Positions 17,669 to 25,706 of a DNA stretch of 61,131 nt are shown one piece after another (the first letter of the stretch is position 1; each line of letters opens with the position of its first letter). The stretch spans positions 84,477 through 145,607 of the forward strand of contig NZ_JALBVB010000041.1 in the NCBI RefSeq assembly GCF_022669155.1. Direction: 5' to 3'. This stretch comes from Kineococcus sp. TRM81007. Lineage in GTDB: Bacteria > Actinomycetota > Actinomycetes > Actinomycetales > Kineococcaceae. The notes below the pieces were generated by a model. It was not told where the DNA came from and did no database searches. It worked only from the letters and a program-made list of their open reading frames with translations. A program made the position numbers and the translations under genes.

Positions 17669-19335
17669 GCCGCACCCAGCGGCACGGCGAGCTCACGTCC
17701 CGCCTCGACGGCCAGCCAGCCGCACCGCGCACCCGCGTACGCGTCACCGGCGCCGGCACCGGCCGGCAGGGTCACCGGGAACTCCACGTCGACGTCGGCG
17801 GCGAGGAGGAGTTCCGCGCCGTCCGTCCGGGCGCGCACCGCCCCCGCGTCCAGCGCCTCGCGCCAGCGCCGGCGCCGGCCCAGCTCGCGGGCCACCTCGT
17901 CCATCGACGGGCCGTCCAGCGGCGCGCACGGTGCCAGCAACCGCGCCCACCGGTCCAGCACTTGCTGCAGCAGGTCCAGCAGCACCCGGTCACCGGTCAG
18001 GTTCGACTGGTGGGCGAACAGCGGCCGCGGGTCGCCGGCCAGGACCCGCCCCAGCACCACGTCCCCCTGCCGGTCCAGGAACTCCTCCCGCGACGGGGCC
18101 GGTGCACCGTGCAGGCGCTCCTGGTCGGCCAGCAGCTGCGGCCACGTGCTGACGTGCGTGGTGACCTCCGTGGGGTGCCGCGGTACGAGCGTCGCGGGCC
18201 CCAGCGACCCCGGGCCCGGCCCGCGCGAGGCGTCCGAGGCCAGGGCGGTGATGCCCGCGGCGGCCAGCACCCCCGGCAGCGCCGGGTTGCGCAGGCCCGA
18301 GTGGGCGCCGGTCACCAGTGCGGTCGGGCTCGCCGGAACGCCCGCCTCGTCCGCCCACCGCCGGTTGCGCTCGACCTGCGCGCGCAGCTCGTCGGCGTCC
18401 ACGGCGTCCAGGTCGCGGTGGTCCCAGGTGTGGTTCAGCCACCGGAACGCACCGGCCGCCACCAGCAGGGCCGCCGTGAGCGGGTCGTCGCCGGACGCCC
18501 CGGCGGCGTTGTGGGCCAGGTCCAGCGTGAACCCGGTGGCCTCCTGCCACGCCACGACGGCGTCCACGTCGGCGGGGACCATCCGCACCGTGGGCGCGGT
18601 CTCGCCCACCCGCACACCCGGCACCGACCAGTTCGGCAGGAACACGTCGTCGACGTGGCACGAGAGCGCGTGCCGCACCGCGCCCAGGTGCGCGCCGCGG
18701 GTGACCCAGGCGAGCAGCCCGCGCGCCAGCAGGGCGCCGTGCAGGGAGTCCTCGGCCGTGTTCACCAGGACCAGCAGGTCCTCCAGCCCGTCCCCGGCGT
18801 CGACGACCCCGGCCAGGGGAGCGCCGCCGGTCGTGACCAGCAGCGGGGTGAACGGGCCGCCGGCCACCGCCCGGCCCAGGTAGGCCCAGCAGCCCCCGGC
18901 CACCGGCACCTCCCCGCCCAGGTACCCGAACACCGCCGCACCCGCGGCGGTCACCCGGGCGGTCAGCCCGTCGGCCGAGCCACCGGACACGTCGCGCAGG
19001 CCCGACGCCGCGTCCGGGAACTCGTAGGCGCGCAGCAGCCGCACCCCGTACCGGTCCCGGTACCGGGACAGCGCGGCGGCGCTGGCCGGCTCCACCCCCG
19101 CGGCGGTGGTGGTGGTCCGCACGATCGCGCCGAACCGGCCGGTGCCGTCGGCGGCCACCAGGTCGGTGTCGAGCAGCGGCCGCGCCGCGGTGGGCCGGTG
19201 CACCTCGTGCGGGCAGCCGGTCCGTTCCAGCACGTCCACCCAGAAACGAGTCACGGGGTCGTCGGCGGGGGCGGTGTCACCCGCCACCAGCAGGACCACC
19301 ACGCCCGTGGACGTCCCGGTGCGGGCGGCGTTCAC
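17665..19335 (-). CDS. Agd3/CE18-like carbohydrate deacetylase without signal peptide
   Basis: A 556-residue protein clearly paralogous to the secreted protein encoded at 20.2-22.9 kb. Both share a Rossmann-like start, then HVDDVFLP (Asp229/Asp230 here), NHTWDH (His302, His306) and TGAHSGL (His345). These are the metal and catalytic elements expected of Agd3-type (CE18) deacetylases, which remove acetyl groups from GalNAc in the fungal polysaccharide GAG. This copy starts directly at the first domain and has no signal peptide or membrane segment, so it should stay in the cytoplasm or be held by partners. It overlaps its neighbours on both sides by 4 bp. Its substrate could be a lipid- or nucleotide-linked precursor (inference). 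Confidence 0.82.
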   Translation of the reverse strand: MNAARTGTSTGVVVLLVAGDTAPADDPVTRFWVDVLERTGCPHEVHRPTAARPLLDTDLVAADGTGRFGAIVRTTTTAAGVEPASAAALSRYRDRYGVRLLRAYEFPDAASGLRDVSGGSADGLTARVTAAGAAVFGYLGGEVPVAGGCWAYLGRAVAGGPFTPLLVTTGGAPLAGVVDAGDGLEDLLVLVNTAEDSLHGALLARGLLAWVTRGAHLGAVRHALSCHVDDVFLPNWSVPGVRVGETAPTVRMVPADVDAVVAWQEATGFTLDLAHNAAGASGDDPLTAALLVAAGAFRWLNHTWDHRDLDAVDADELRAQVERNRRWADEAGVPASPTALVTGAHSGLRNPALPGVLAAAGITALASDASRGPGPGSLGPATLVPRHPTEVTTHVSTWPQLLADQERLHGAPAPSREEFLDRQGDVVLGRVLAGDPRPLFAHQSNLTGDRVLLDLLQQVLDRWARLLAPCAPLDGPSMDEVARELGRRRRWREALDAGAVRARTDGAELLLAADVDVEFPVTLPAGAGAGDAYAGARCGWLAVEAGRELAVPLGAA

Positions 19336-19874
19336 CGCCTGGCGCCGTCGGCGACGGGGGCCGCGCCGGTGCGCGGTCGCGGCGCGGACGCCCCGGCCTC
19401 GTGCGGTTCAGCCTCGTGCGGTTCGGCGTCGTGCGGTTCAGCCTCGTGCGGTTCGGCGGTGCCGGGCGCCCGGTCCGTGCCCCGGCGGCGCTCCAGGACG
19501 CGCCGGTCGATCTCCATGGGGGAACCGCCCGCCACCAGTTGCCGCTGCATCTGCGAGGCGGCGACGACGAGCTGGTCGAGCACGTCGAGCAGCGACCGCC
19601 GCATCGACTCCGCCTGGGCCAGCACGTGGTGCGCCTGGTCCTGCGCCTCGAGCTCGTCGGTCCCGGTGTTCCCGCGGGCGCTCGCGGTGGGGTTCCCGGC
19701 CGTGTCCGCGCACAACCCGGCGAGCTGCTCGGCGATGCTGCCGATGCCCACGGGACGCTGCCGCTCCAGGCGCAGGCGCATGACCTCCTGGGTCAGGCGC
19801 TCGACCTCGGCGCGCAGTTCCCTCTCCTCCTCGCGGTCCGTCGCGCCACCGCGCTTCCAACGGTGACCCGCCAT
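19332..19874 (-). CDS. Coiled-coil protein with Ala-Glu-Pro-His repeats, first gene of EPS operon
   Basis: A 180-residue soluble protein of no recognised family. Residues about 15-40 and 80-115 look like charged coiled coils. Near the C-terminus four 15-bp repeats encode AEPHE/AEPHD units, followed by an Ala/Pro-rich tail. The ATG at 19874 has a strong GGAGGA ribosome site upstream, better than the in-frame start at 19907. Its stop overlaps the start of the Agd3-like gene, so it is part of the exopolysaccharide operon. A scaffold or regulatory role, comparable to helper proteins in other EPS operons, is possible, but nothing proves it. Confidence 0.8.
   Translation of the reverse strand: MAGHRWKRGGATDREEERELRAEVERLTQEVMRLRLERQRPVGIGSIAEQLAGLCADTAGNPTASARGNTGTDELEAQDQAHHVLAQAESMRRSLLDVLDQLVVAASQMQRQLVAGGSPMEIDRRVLERRRGTDRAPGTAEPHEAEPHDAEPHEAEPHEAGASAPRPRTGAAPVADGARR
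19396..19455 (-). repeat. 15-bp in-frame tandem repeat, 4 copies
   Basis: Four 15-bp units at 19396-19410, 19411-19425, 19426-19440 and 19441-19455 differ only at the third and last base (G[CG]CTCGTGCGGTTC[AG]-like with one C/G change). On the coding strand they specify repeated Glu-Pro-His-Glu/Asp-Ala. The unit keeps the frame, so copy number can vary freely. Confidence 0.9.
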
Positions 19875-20094
19875 CGTCGTCCTCCTCGATCGGCGCCACC
19901 GCGCCACCCGCCTCCGTGTCCCCCGACCGTAACCGGGTCCCGGTCCCGGTGGGACGACCAGCCGTGCCGTTCACCCACCTGCACGACCGGGCGGATCCGC
20001 GGGTGAACGCGCAGCGTGAGGTGTGCTGACTCCCTCGTCATCGCCCCGGGGGATCGGGTGATTCACAGCCGTCGCACGGGTGCGCGGGGGCCTC

Positions 20095-20128
20095 GGAACC
20101 GGAACCGGCTCGTCCGACCGCTTACGTT
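20095..20128 (+). promoter_or_regulatory. Candidate promoter of the secreted deacetylase gene
   Basis: TACGTT at 20123-20128 fits a TANNNT -10 and would start transcription near 20135, about 27 nt before the ATG. Upstream, GGAACC occurs twice in a row (20095-20100, 20101-20106). GGAAC with a downstream CGTT is also the pattern of ECF-sigma promoters, but the gap of 18-19 bp is slightly long for that class. The rest of the 287-bp divergent region (19875-20161) shows no riboswitch or RNA that I can recognise. Confidence 0.35.
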
Positions 20129-20161
20129 CCCGGCGCACCCCCAGACGACCCGGAGGACCCG

Positions 20162-22867
20162 ATGCCGAACAGGCACCGCAGCTCACGACGCTCCCGGAAC
20201 GCCGCCCGCCTGCTGGCGGCGGCGCTCACCACCACCGCGATCCTGCCCTCGGCGGCGGCGCTGCCCGCGCAGGCCGCCACCGGGACGCGCGTCGACCTCC
20301 GGGTCCTCGTCGTCACCGACGGGAGCGTCTCGGTGAACGCCCTCACGACGCAGCTGGACCGTGAAGGCGTCCCGTACACCTCGGTGGACCTCCGGGACGG
20401 ATCGCGCGCCGCGATCGGTTCCCCGTTCCTCGTCGACGCGACCACCGGCGCCGCCCGCTACCAGGCGGTCGTGCTGCCCAGCGCGGACCCCGCGGGGCTG
20501 GGGGAGGACGAGCAGGAGGCGCTGGCCGCGTACGAGGCCCGCTACGGCATCCGCCAGGTGAACGCGTACGTCTACCCCGGCACGGGAACCGGAGCGCTCG
20601 CCCTCAGCGCCGGGTTCCTCGACGGCGCCGCCGGAACCGTGACCGACGCCGGCAGGGCGGACGGCTTCTCGGAGCTGTCGGGCGCGTTCCCGATCGACGA
20701 CTTCGACACCGGTGTGCAGGAGGTGTACGGGTACCTCGCCGCGGCCGACCCGGCCCTGCCGGCCGGTGACCGCGTCACCCCGCTGCTCACCGCCACGACC
20801 GGTGGCGTCTCCGGGGCCGTCGCCTGGGAGTACGAGTCCGGTGGGCGCGAGCAGCTCATGGTCTCCGCCGCCTACAACGACTCCATGCAGTGGTTCAACA
20901 CCGTCGCGCACGGAGTCGTCTCCTGGATGACCCGAGGCGTCCACCTCGGCCACCACCGCGCCTACTTCGACGTGCAGGTCGACGACGTCTTCCTGCCCGA
21001 CGGCCGCTGGAGCGTCACCGGGAACTGCACCCCCGGTGACGACTGCGTCGACCCCGCCACCGCCACCACCGACATCCGCATGACCGCCGCGGACGTGCAG
21101 CGCCTCTCCGCCTGGCAGCAGGAGAACTCCTTCGGCCTGACGATGGTGTTCAACGGCGGTGGCAGCGAGGCCGCGAAGGCGGAAGGCGACGGCACGGACG
21201 CCCTCACCGATGCGTTCATGGCGCGCAAGGGTGAGTTCACGTGGGTGAACCACACCTTCTCCCACCCCTACCTCGGCTGCATCCAGATCGCCCCCACCGT
21301 CGTGGGGCAGCCCTGGCACTGCGCCACCGGTGCCGACGAGACGCCCCGCCAGGACGCGGAGATCCCCGGTCAGGAGGACGGGGGCGTCCAGTGGGCCTCG
21401 CAGGAGTTCATCACCGGGCAGCTCCGGGACAACATCGACTGGGCCCGGACCAACGCCCTGCCCGGTTTCGACGCCAGCGAGCTCGTCACCGGCGAGCACT
21501 CCGGCCTGAGGACCCTGCCGAACCAGCCGCAGGACAACCCGTTCCTCGCGCCGGCGCTGGAGGCGGCCGGTGTCACGACCATCGCGTCCGACGCGTCCCG
21601 CGAGAAGGACCAGCGGGCCGTCGGCGCCGCCGTCACCGTGCCCCGGCACCCGATGAACGTCTACTACAACGCCGGCACGTACCAGGACCAGATCGACGAG
21701 TACAACTGGTACTACACCTCCCGCTCGAACGGCGGCAGCGGGATCTGCGAGGACAACCCCGCGACCAGCACCTGCATCACCCCGCTGCCGGCCGGCACCG
21801 CGGCCGAGGCGAAGGCCTCCTACGACGGCTACCTGAAGCCCCTCGAGGTCCGCAACGCGCTGCGCTACGTCCTCGCCGACGACCCGCGCTCGTTCTACGT
21901 GCACCAGTCCAACCTCGCCGAGGACGGCCTGGTCTACCCGGTCGTCGAGGGGGTCCTGGAGGAGTACCGCGCCACCCACACCGCCGACGCGCCCCTGGTC
22001 ACCCTGAGCCTCACCGGCCAGGCCCGCCAGCTGGCCCGGTCCTCCGCGTGGCGGGAGGCGAGCGCGGACGTGACCGCCTACGTCGACGACGAGGGCGTGC
22101 ACGTCAGCGGCCCCGCCGGGACCACCGTGCCGCTGACCCTGCCGGGCGACGCGCGCTCCACCCTGGCGCTCGAGGACCACGGCGGGCAGCGCTCTGCCTG
22201 GGTGAGCGCGCCCACCACCGACACGGTCGTCGCCACGCTCGCCACCGACCGCGGCGGTTACGTCGGCGTCCCCGTGACCGCGCCGGTCCCGTCGCCGACC
22301 GTGCCGGTTCCGTCGCCGACCACGCCGACCGCGCCGGTCCCGTCGCCGACCACGCCGACCGCGCCGGTCCCGTCGCCGACCACGCCGACCGCGCCGGTCC
22401 CGTCGCCGACCACGCCGACCGCGCCGGTCCCGTCGCCGACCACGCCGACCGCGCCGGTCCCGTCGCCGAGCACGCCGGTCCCGTCGCCGAGCACGCCGGT
22501 CCCGTCGCCGAGCACGCCGGTCCCGTCGCCGACCGCGCCGGTCCCGTCGCTGCCGGGCGCGCCGCGCATCGGCGCCGCCACCTCCGGCCGCCTGCTCGAC
22601 CCGGGTGCCACCGCGACGGTGCGCTGGGACGCACCGGCCACCGGCGGCGAGCCCGTCATCGGCTACCGCATCACCGCGACCCGGCTGGCTCCCTTCGGCT
22701 GGCCGGTCGCGACCGCGACGCTGCCGACGGTGTACCCGGCCACGGCGCGCAGCGCCCGGGTCGAACTGCCGGCGCGCGGCTCCCTCCACCGCTTCACCGT
22801 CCAGGCCGTCACCGCGGCGGGCACGGGCCCGGCGTCCGCAGCGTCCAACGCGGTCTTCGCCTGGTGA
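20162..22867 (+). CDS. Secreted Agd3/CE18-like deacetylase with Pro-rich repeat and FN3 domain
   Basis: A 901-residue exported protein. Signal peptide residues 1-39 end at AQA. The catalytic part (about 45-690) carries QVDDVFLP (Asp274/Asp275), NHTFSH (His364, His368) and TGEHSGL, the same set as its cytoplasmic paralogue and as expected of CE18 enzymes such as Agd3, which deacetylates galactosaminogalactan outside the cell. Next come a Val-Pro-Ser-Pro-Thr repeat linker (about 700-795) and a fibronectin type III domain (about 798-901) that may bind polysaccharide or cell wall. The ATG has a GGAGG site 5 nt before it. It overlaps the lipoprotein gene as GTGA. Export plus the neighbouring GT4 and GH114 genes support a role in EPS maturation. 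Confidence 0.86.
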   Translation: MPNRHRSSRRSRNAARLLAAALTTTAILPSAAALPAQAATGTRVDLRVLVVTDGSVSVNALTTQLDREGVPYTSVDLRDGSRAAIGSPFLVDATTGAARYQAVVLPSADPAGLGEDEQEALAAYEARYGIRQVNAYVYPGTGTGALALSAGFLDGAAGTVTDAGRADGFSELSGAFPIDDFDTGVQEVYGYLAAADPALPAGDRVTPLLTATTGGVSGAVAWEYESGGREQLMVSAAYNDSMQWFNTVAHGVVSWMTRGVHLGHHRAYFDVQVDDVFLPDGRWSVTGNCTPGDDCVDPATATTDIRMTAADVQRLSAWQQENSFGLTMVFNGGGSEAAKAEGDGTDALTDAFMARKGEFTWVNHTFSHPYLGCIQIAPTVVGQPWHCATGADETPRQDAEIPGQEDGGVQWASQEFITGQLRDNIDWARTNALPGFDASELVTGEHSGLRTLPNQPQDNPFLAPALEAAGVTTIASDASREKDQRAVGAAVTVPRHPMNVYYNAGTYQDQIDEYNWYYTSRSNGGSGICEDNPATSTCITPLPAGTAAEAKASYDGYLKPLEVRNALRYVLADDPRSFYVHQSNLAEDGLVYPVVEGVLEEYRATHTADAPLVTLSLTGQARQLARSSAWREASADVTAYVDDEGVHVSGPAGTTVPLTLPGDARSTLALEDHGGQRSAWVSAPTTDTVVATLATDRGGYVGVPVTAPVPSPTVPVPSPTTPTAPVPSPTTPTAPVPSPTTPTAPVPSPTTPTAPVPSPTTPTAPVPSPSTPVPSPSTPVPSPSTPVPSPTAPVPSLPGAPRIGAATSGRLLDPGATATVRWDAPATGGEPVIGYRITATRLAPFGWPVATATLPTVYPATARSARVELPARGSLHRFTVQAVTAAGTGPASAASNAVFAW
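22321..22533 (+). repeat. Nested 30-bp and 21-bp in-frame tandem repeats
   Basis: Four identical 30-bp units run from 22321 to 22440, a fifth with one changed last base covers 22441-22470, and three 21-bp derivatives lacking one Ala-Pro-Thr step cover 22471-22533. They encode the Pro/Ser/Thr/Val linker between the catalytic and FN3 domains. The near-perfect DNA identity means recent expansion, and linker length may differ between strains. Confidence 0.95.
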
Positions 22868-23493
22868 CCCACCCGCTCACCCGCCTCACCGCCACGCTCG
22901 TGCTCGTCGCGGCCGTGGCGGTGACGGCCGGGTGCGGTTCCCGGGGGAGCGCGCCCGGCGCGGCACCGGCCACGACGACGTCCCCGGCTCCCACCGCCAC
23001 CACGGACGCCGGCGCACCGGTCACGGCCACGCCCCCCGCGGCGCCGGAGTCCGCGGCGCCGGAGTCCACGGCGCCGGAGTCCACGGCGCCGGAGGCCGCG
23101 GGGCAGGCCGTCCCCGGGCAGGACGCGCCCGGGAGCACCGGCACGGCGACCACCGTGCCGGGGGCGGCACCCGTGGGCCCGCCCGCCGTCGGCGGGGTTC
23201 CCCTGGGCGCCACCGGCGACCTGGAGGTCGCCGTGCGGTTGCGTTCAGACGCCCTGCTGGCGGGGGACGTCACCACCGCCGAGCGCCTGCTGTCCGGGCG
23301 TTGCCGCGCGCTCGTCGCCCCGGAGGTGCTGCGCGCCGCGGCCGAGGGCGGGTTCGCCGCCGTCAGCACGGTCACCGTCCGCGCCGCCGGCGGCACCGCG
23401 GAGGTCGACTACGACCGCGCCGTCCCCGGCCGCGACGTCACCGGTGAGCGGTGGGTGGCCGAGGACGGCCGGTGGCGCTGGGACGCCTGCTGA
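22864..23493 (+). CDS. Lipoprotein with Pro/Glu/Ser repeats, EPS locus
   Basis: A 209-residue predicted lipoprotein, lipobox VTAGC at about residues 19-23. A low-complexity part of about 80 residues holds APESA/APEST repeats (15-bp DNA units). The C-terminal domain of about 90 residues resembles small alpha+beta NTF2-like folds in size and pattern, but I cannot name a family. The GTG start overlaps the stop of the secreted deacetylase gene, so the two are made together. It may anchor or chaperone the deacetylase or polymer at the membrane (inference). A strong bidirectional terminator follows directly. Confidence 0.82.
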   Translation: MTHPLTRLTATLVLVAAVAVTAGCGSRGSAPGAAPATTTSPAPTATTDAGAPVTATPPAAPESAAPESTAPESTAPEAAGQAVPGQDAPGSTGTATTVPGAAPVGPPAVGGVPLGATGDLEVAVRLRSDALLAGDVTTAERLLSGRCRALVAPEVLRAAAEGGFAAVSTVTVRAAGGTAEVDYDRAVPGRDVTGERWVAEDGRWRWDAC

Positions 23494-23498
23494 GCACC

Positions 23499-23547
23499 AG
23501 CACGACGACGGCCCGCCCGGTCCCACCGGGCGGGCCGTCGTCGTGCT
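23499..23547. terminator. Bidirectional intrinsic hairpin, 23-bp perfect stem
   Basis: Positions 23499-23521 and 23525-23547 pair perfectly over 23 bp with a CCC loop. It lies between the convergent lipoprotein and GH114 genes and should end transcription from both sides. No U-tract follows, which is usual in high-GC actinobacteria. Confidence 0.9.
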
Positions 23548-23571
23548 CCGTCCCGCTGCCGGAACCTGCGC

Positions 23572-24468
23572 TCAGGCGTGCTCGCACACGTGCCGGTACG
23601 CGGTGAGGTCCCTGTCCTTGAGCACGGAGGAGAAGCCGGGGCGGTGCGCCACCTCGCAGAAGCCCGCCGGGGTGAGGCCGTACTCCACGTGCAGGACCGC
23701 CTTGCCGGCGTCCACGAACGGCTGCAGCAGGTCGCACTCGTCGTAGCGCGCGCACGACTCGTTGACGGCGAAGTCGAAGTCGCCGACGAGGTCCGCCACC
23801 TGGCCGAGGTCGTTCTTCAGCGCCACGCCCATGCCCCGCTCGTGGGCGGCGGCGGCCAGCCACCGGTTGAAGCGCAACTGGTCCTCGGCGGTCAGGTCGA
23901 ACCCGCTGTCGTTCGCCCACGCGTCGACGTTGTCGGGTTCGACGGCGTCGAAATCCGCGTCCCGGCAGGCGTCCAGCCGGTCCAGCAGCACCGGTCCGAT
24001 CACGTCGATGCGGCGCACGTCGAGCCAGCGCTCGTCGGGCCAGTCGCCGAGGGCCTTCCCGACCACCTCGGCCGGGAAGCGGTGCGCGTCGTCGCGGTAC
24101 TCCTCCACGGTGCCGGCGCTGAGGTAGCAGATCACGCGGCGGCCGTCGGCGTGCAGGCGGTCCACGACCTCCTGCGGGACCTGGTGGTCGACGTCGTAGA
24201 CGGGGACGTCGACGGTGAGGTCCAGGTCGCCGGAGAGCTGCCACTGCCAGGGCGTGCCCGGTTCGGGACGCCACCAGCCGGACGGGTCCTGGTCCATCGT
24301 CACGTGCTCCTCCGCGGTCGGGACGGGGCTCGCCGGTGCGGCGGTCGCGGACGCGCCGGACGGCGGCGTGGCCGGCGCGCCACCGCAGGCCCCGGTGAGA
24401 GCGATCAGCAGGGCGGAACCGGCAGCCGCTCCGGTGCGCACGAGGACACCGCCGCCCGCTGCCCTCAC
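23572..24468 (-). CDS. GH114 endo-alpha-1,4-polygalactosaminidase-like lipoprotein (Ega3-like)
   Basis: A 298-residue lipoprotein (lipobox LTGAC). The mature domain shows the GH114 pattern in order: WQWQLSG, VYDVD, CYLSAGTVEEYR, WLDVRR, VEPDNVDAW, ALKNDLGQV, VNESC and HVEYG. GH114 enzymes cleave alpha-1,4-linked galactosamine, the deacetylated part of GAG- and Pel-type polymers; Ega3 is the fungal example. Its presence beside two CE18-like deacetylases and a PelF-like transferase strongly suggests a galactosamine-containing exopolysaccharide. The GTG start overlaps the corA stop as GTGA. Membrane anchoring would let it trim or release the polymer outside the cell. Family call high, substrate inferred. 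Confidence 0.9.
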   Translation of the reverse strand: MRAAGGGVLVRTGAAAGSALLIALTGACGGAPATPPSGASATAAPASPVPTAEEHVTMDQDPSGWWRPEPGTPWQWQLSGDLDLTVDVPVYDVDHQVPQEVVDRLHADGRRVICYLSAGTVEEYRDDAHRFPAEVVGKALGDWPDERWLDVRRIDVIGPVLLDRLDACRDADFDAVEPDNVDAWANDSGFDLTAEDQLRFNRWLAAAAHERGMGVALKNDLGQVADLVGDFDFAVNESCARYDECDLLQPFVDAGKAVLHVEYGLTPAGFCEVAHRPGFSSVLKDRDLTAYRHVCEHA

Positions 24469-25592
24469 AACCAGCCCCGCCGCTTGAACAGGTGGTACAG
24501 CAGGAAGCACGTGCCGAACATCAGCGTCACCGCCAGCGGGTACCCGAACGTCCAGTCCAGCTCCGGCATGTGCTCGAAGTTCATGCCGTAGATGCCCGCC
24601 ACGACCGTGGGGGCGAACAGGATCGCCGCCCACGAGGAGATCTTCTTGACCTCCTCGCTCTGCGCGTAGCTCGCCTCCGTCAGCGACCGCATCTCCTCGT
24701 TCTGCCGCTGCGCCACCAGCGTGGAGTTCACCGTCAGGATGTCGCGCAGCTGGTTGCGGAAGTTCTCGATGCGCTCGGCGGCGACGGTGACGTGGTCGGC
24801 GACGTCACGCAGGTAGCGCTGCAGCTCCTCGTCGACCCGGTACTTCTCGAAGCCGTCGGTCAGGCCCTGCAGCACCGCGGTCAGGGGGAGGACGGCCCGC
24901 TGGAAGTTCGTCACCTCGCGGGACAGCTCGTAGATGCGCCGCGACACGGCCGGGTCGCCGTCGAAGACCTGCACCTCGATCTCGTCGATGTCGTTCTCCA
25001 GGCCCCGCAGCACGGGCGCGTAGCCGTCGACGACGGCGTCGAGGATGGCGTACAGGACGGCCTCGGTGCCCAGGGCGAGCATCTCCGGGTCCTGCTCCAT
25101 GCGCCGGCGCACCTGCGCCAGGTCGGGGGACTCGGCGTGCCGGACGGTGACGACGAAGTCGGGGCCGATGAACAGGTGCAGCTCGCCGAACTCGACCTCC
25201 TCGGCGGCGTCGTCGTAGCGGGCCGCGCGCAGCACCACGAACAGGGTGTTGCCGTAGCGCTCCAGCTTCGGGCGCTGGTGCGCCACGATGGCGTCCTCCA
25301 CGGCCAGCTCGTGCAGGTCGAACTCGCGCGCCAGCGACCCCAGCTCCGTGCCGGAGGGGCGGTACAGGCCGATCCAGGCGATGCGCGCGTCGTCCTCGTG
25401 CAGGCACCGGTACGTGTCGCCGAGGGTCGCGGGGGAGGCGACCCGCTCGCCGCGCTCGTACACCCCCGAGTCCACCAGGCTGCTGCGGCCCAGCGGCGCG
25501 GTGGGGATCGCACCGTCACCGGCGAGGTTGCGGGTGGAGGGCACCGCCCCCCGGCGCCCCAGGGACGACAGGGGGTTCCGACGCCTGGCCAT
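24465..25592 (-). CDS. corA: CorA-family magnesium/divalent cation channel
   Basis: A 375-residue CorA-type protein: a long cytoplasmic alpha/beta funnel, the signature YGMNFEHMPEL, and two C-terminal membrane helices ending at a basic tail. It should carry Mg2+ or a similar ion down its gradient as a pentamer. The ATG at 25592 has GGAGG 7 nt before it and is preferred to the upstream in-frame start. It overlaps the GH114 lipoprotein gene by 4 bp. The reason for this coupling is unknown; divalent cations affect aggregation of charged exopolysaccharides, which is only a suggestion. Confidence 0.92.
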   Translation of the reverse strand: MARRRNPLSSLGRRGAVPSTRNLAGDGAIPTAPLGRSSLVDSGVYERGERVASPATLGDTYRCLHEDDARIAWIGLYRPSGTELGSLAREFDLHELAVEDAIVAHQRPKLERYGNTLFVVLRAARYDDAAEEVEFGELHLFIGPDFVVTVRHAESPDLAQVRRRMEQDPEMLALGTEAVLYAILDAVVDGYAPVLRGLENDIDEIEVQVFDGDPAVSRRIYELSREVTNFQRAVLPLTAVLQGLTDGFEKYRVDEELQRYLRDVADHVTVAAERIENFRNQLRDILTVNSTLVAQRQNEEMRSLTEASYAQSEEVKKISSWAAILFAPTVVAGIYGMNFEHMPELDWTFGYPLAVTLMFGTCFLLYHLFKRRGWL

Positions 25593-25706
25593 GGCAGCAC
25601 CTCCGGGTTCGTCGGGACGCGGGCACCCCATCATCCCCCCGCCGGGGCGGTGCGCCGGCCCACCCCGCCCGAGACCGCCCACCCGGCCCACCGCCCGGCC
25701 GGGGGC

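Noticed and set aside
19875-20161. A riboswitch (c-di-GMP or c-di-AMP type) in front of the secreted deacetylase
   Set aside because: The 287-bp region is long enough and some GGGGAUCGGGUGAUUC-like text is suggestive, but I could not fit a conserved core of either class. A covariance-model search would be decisive.
14859-25592. A complete pelABCDEFG operon
   Set aside because: Only the PelF family is recognisable. PelA, B, C, D, E and a convincing PelG are absent, so I describe the locus as GAG/Pel-like only.
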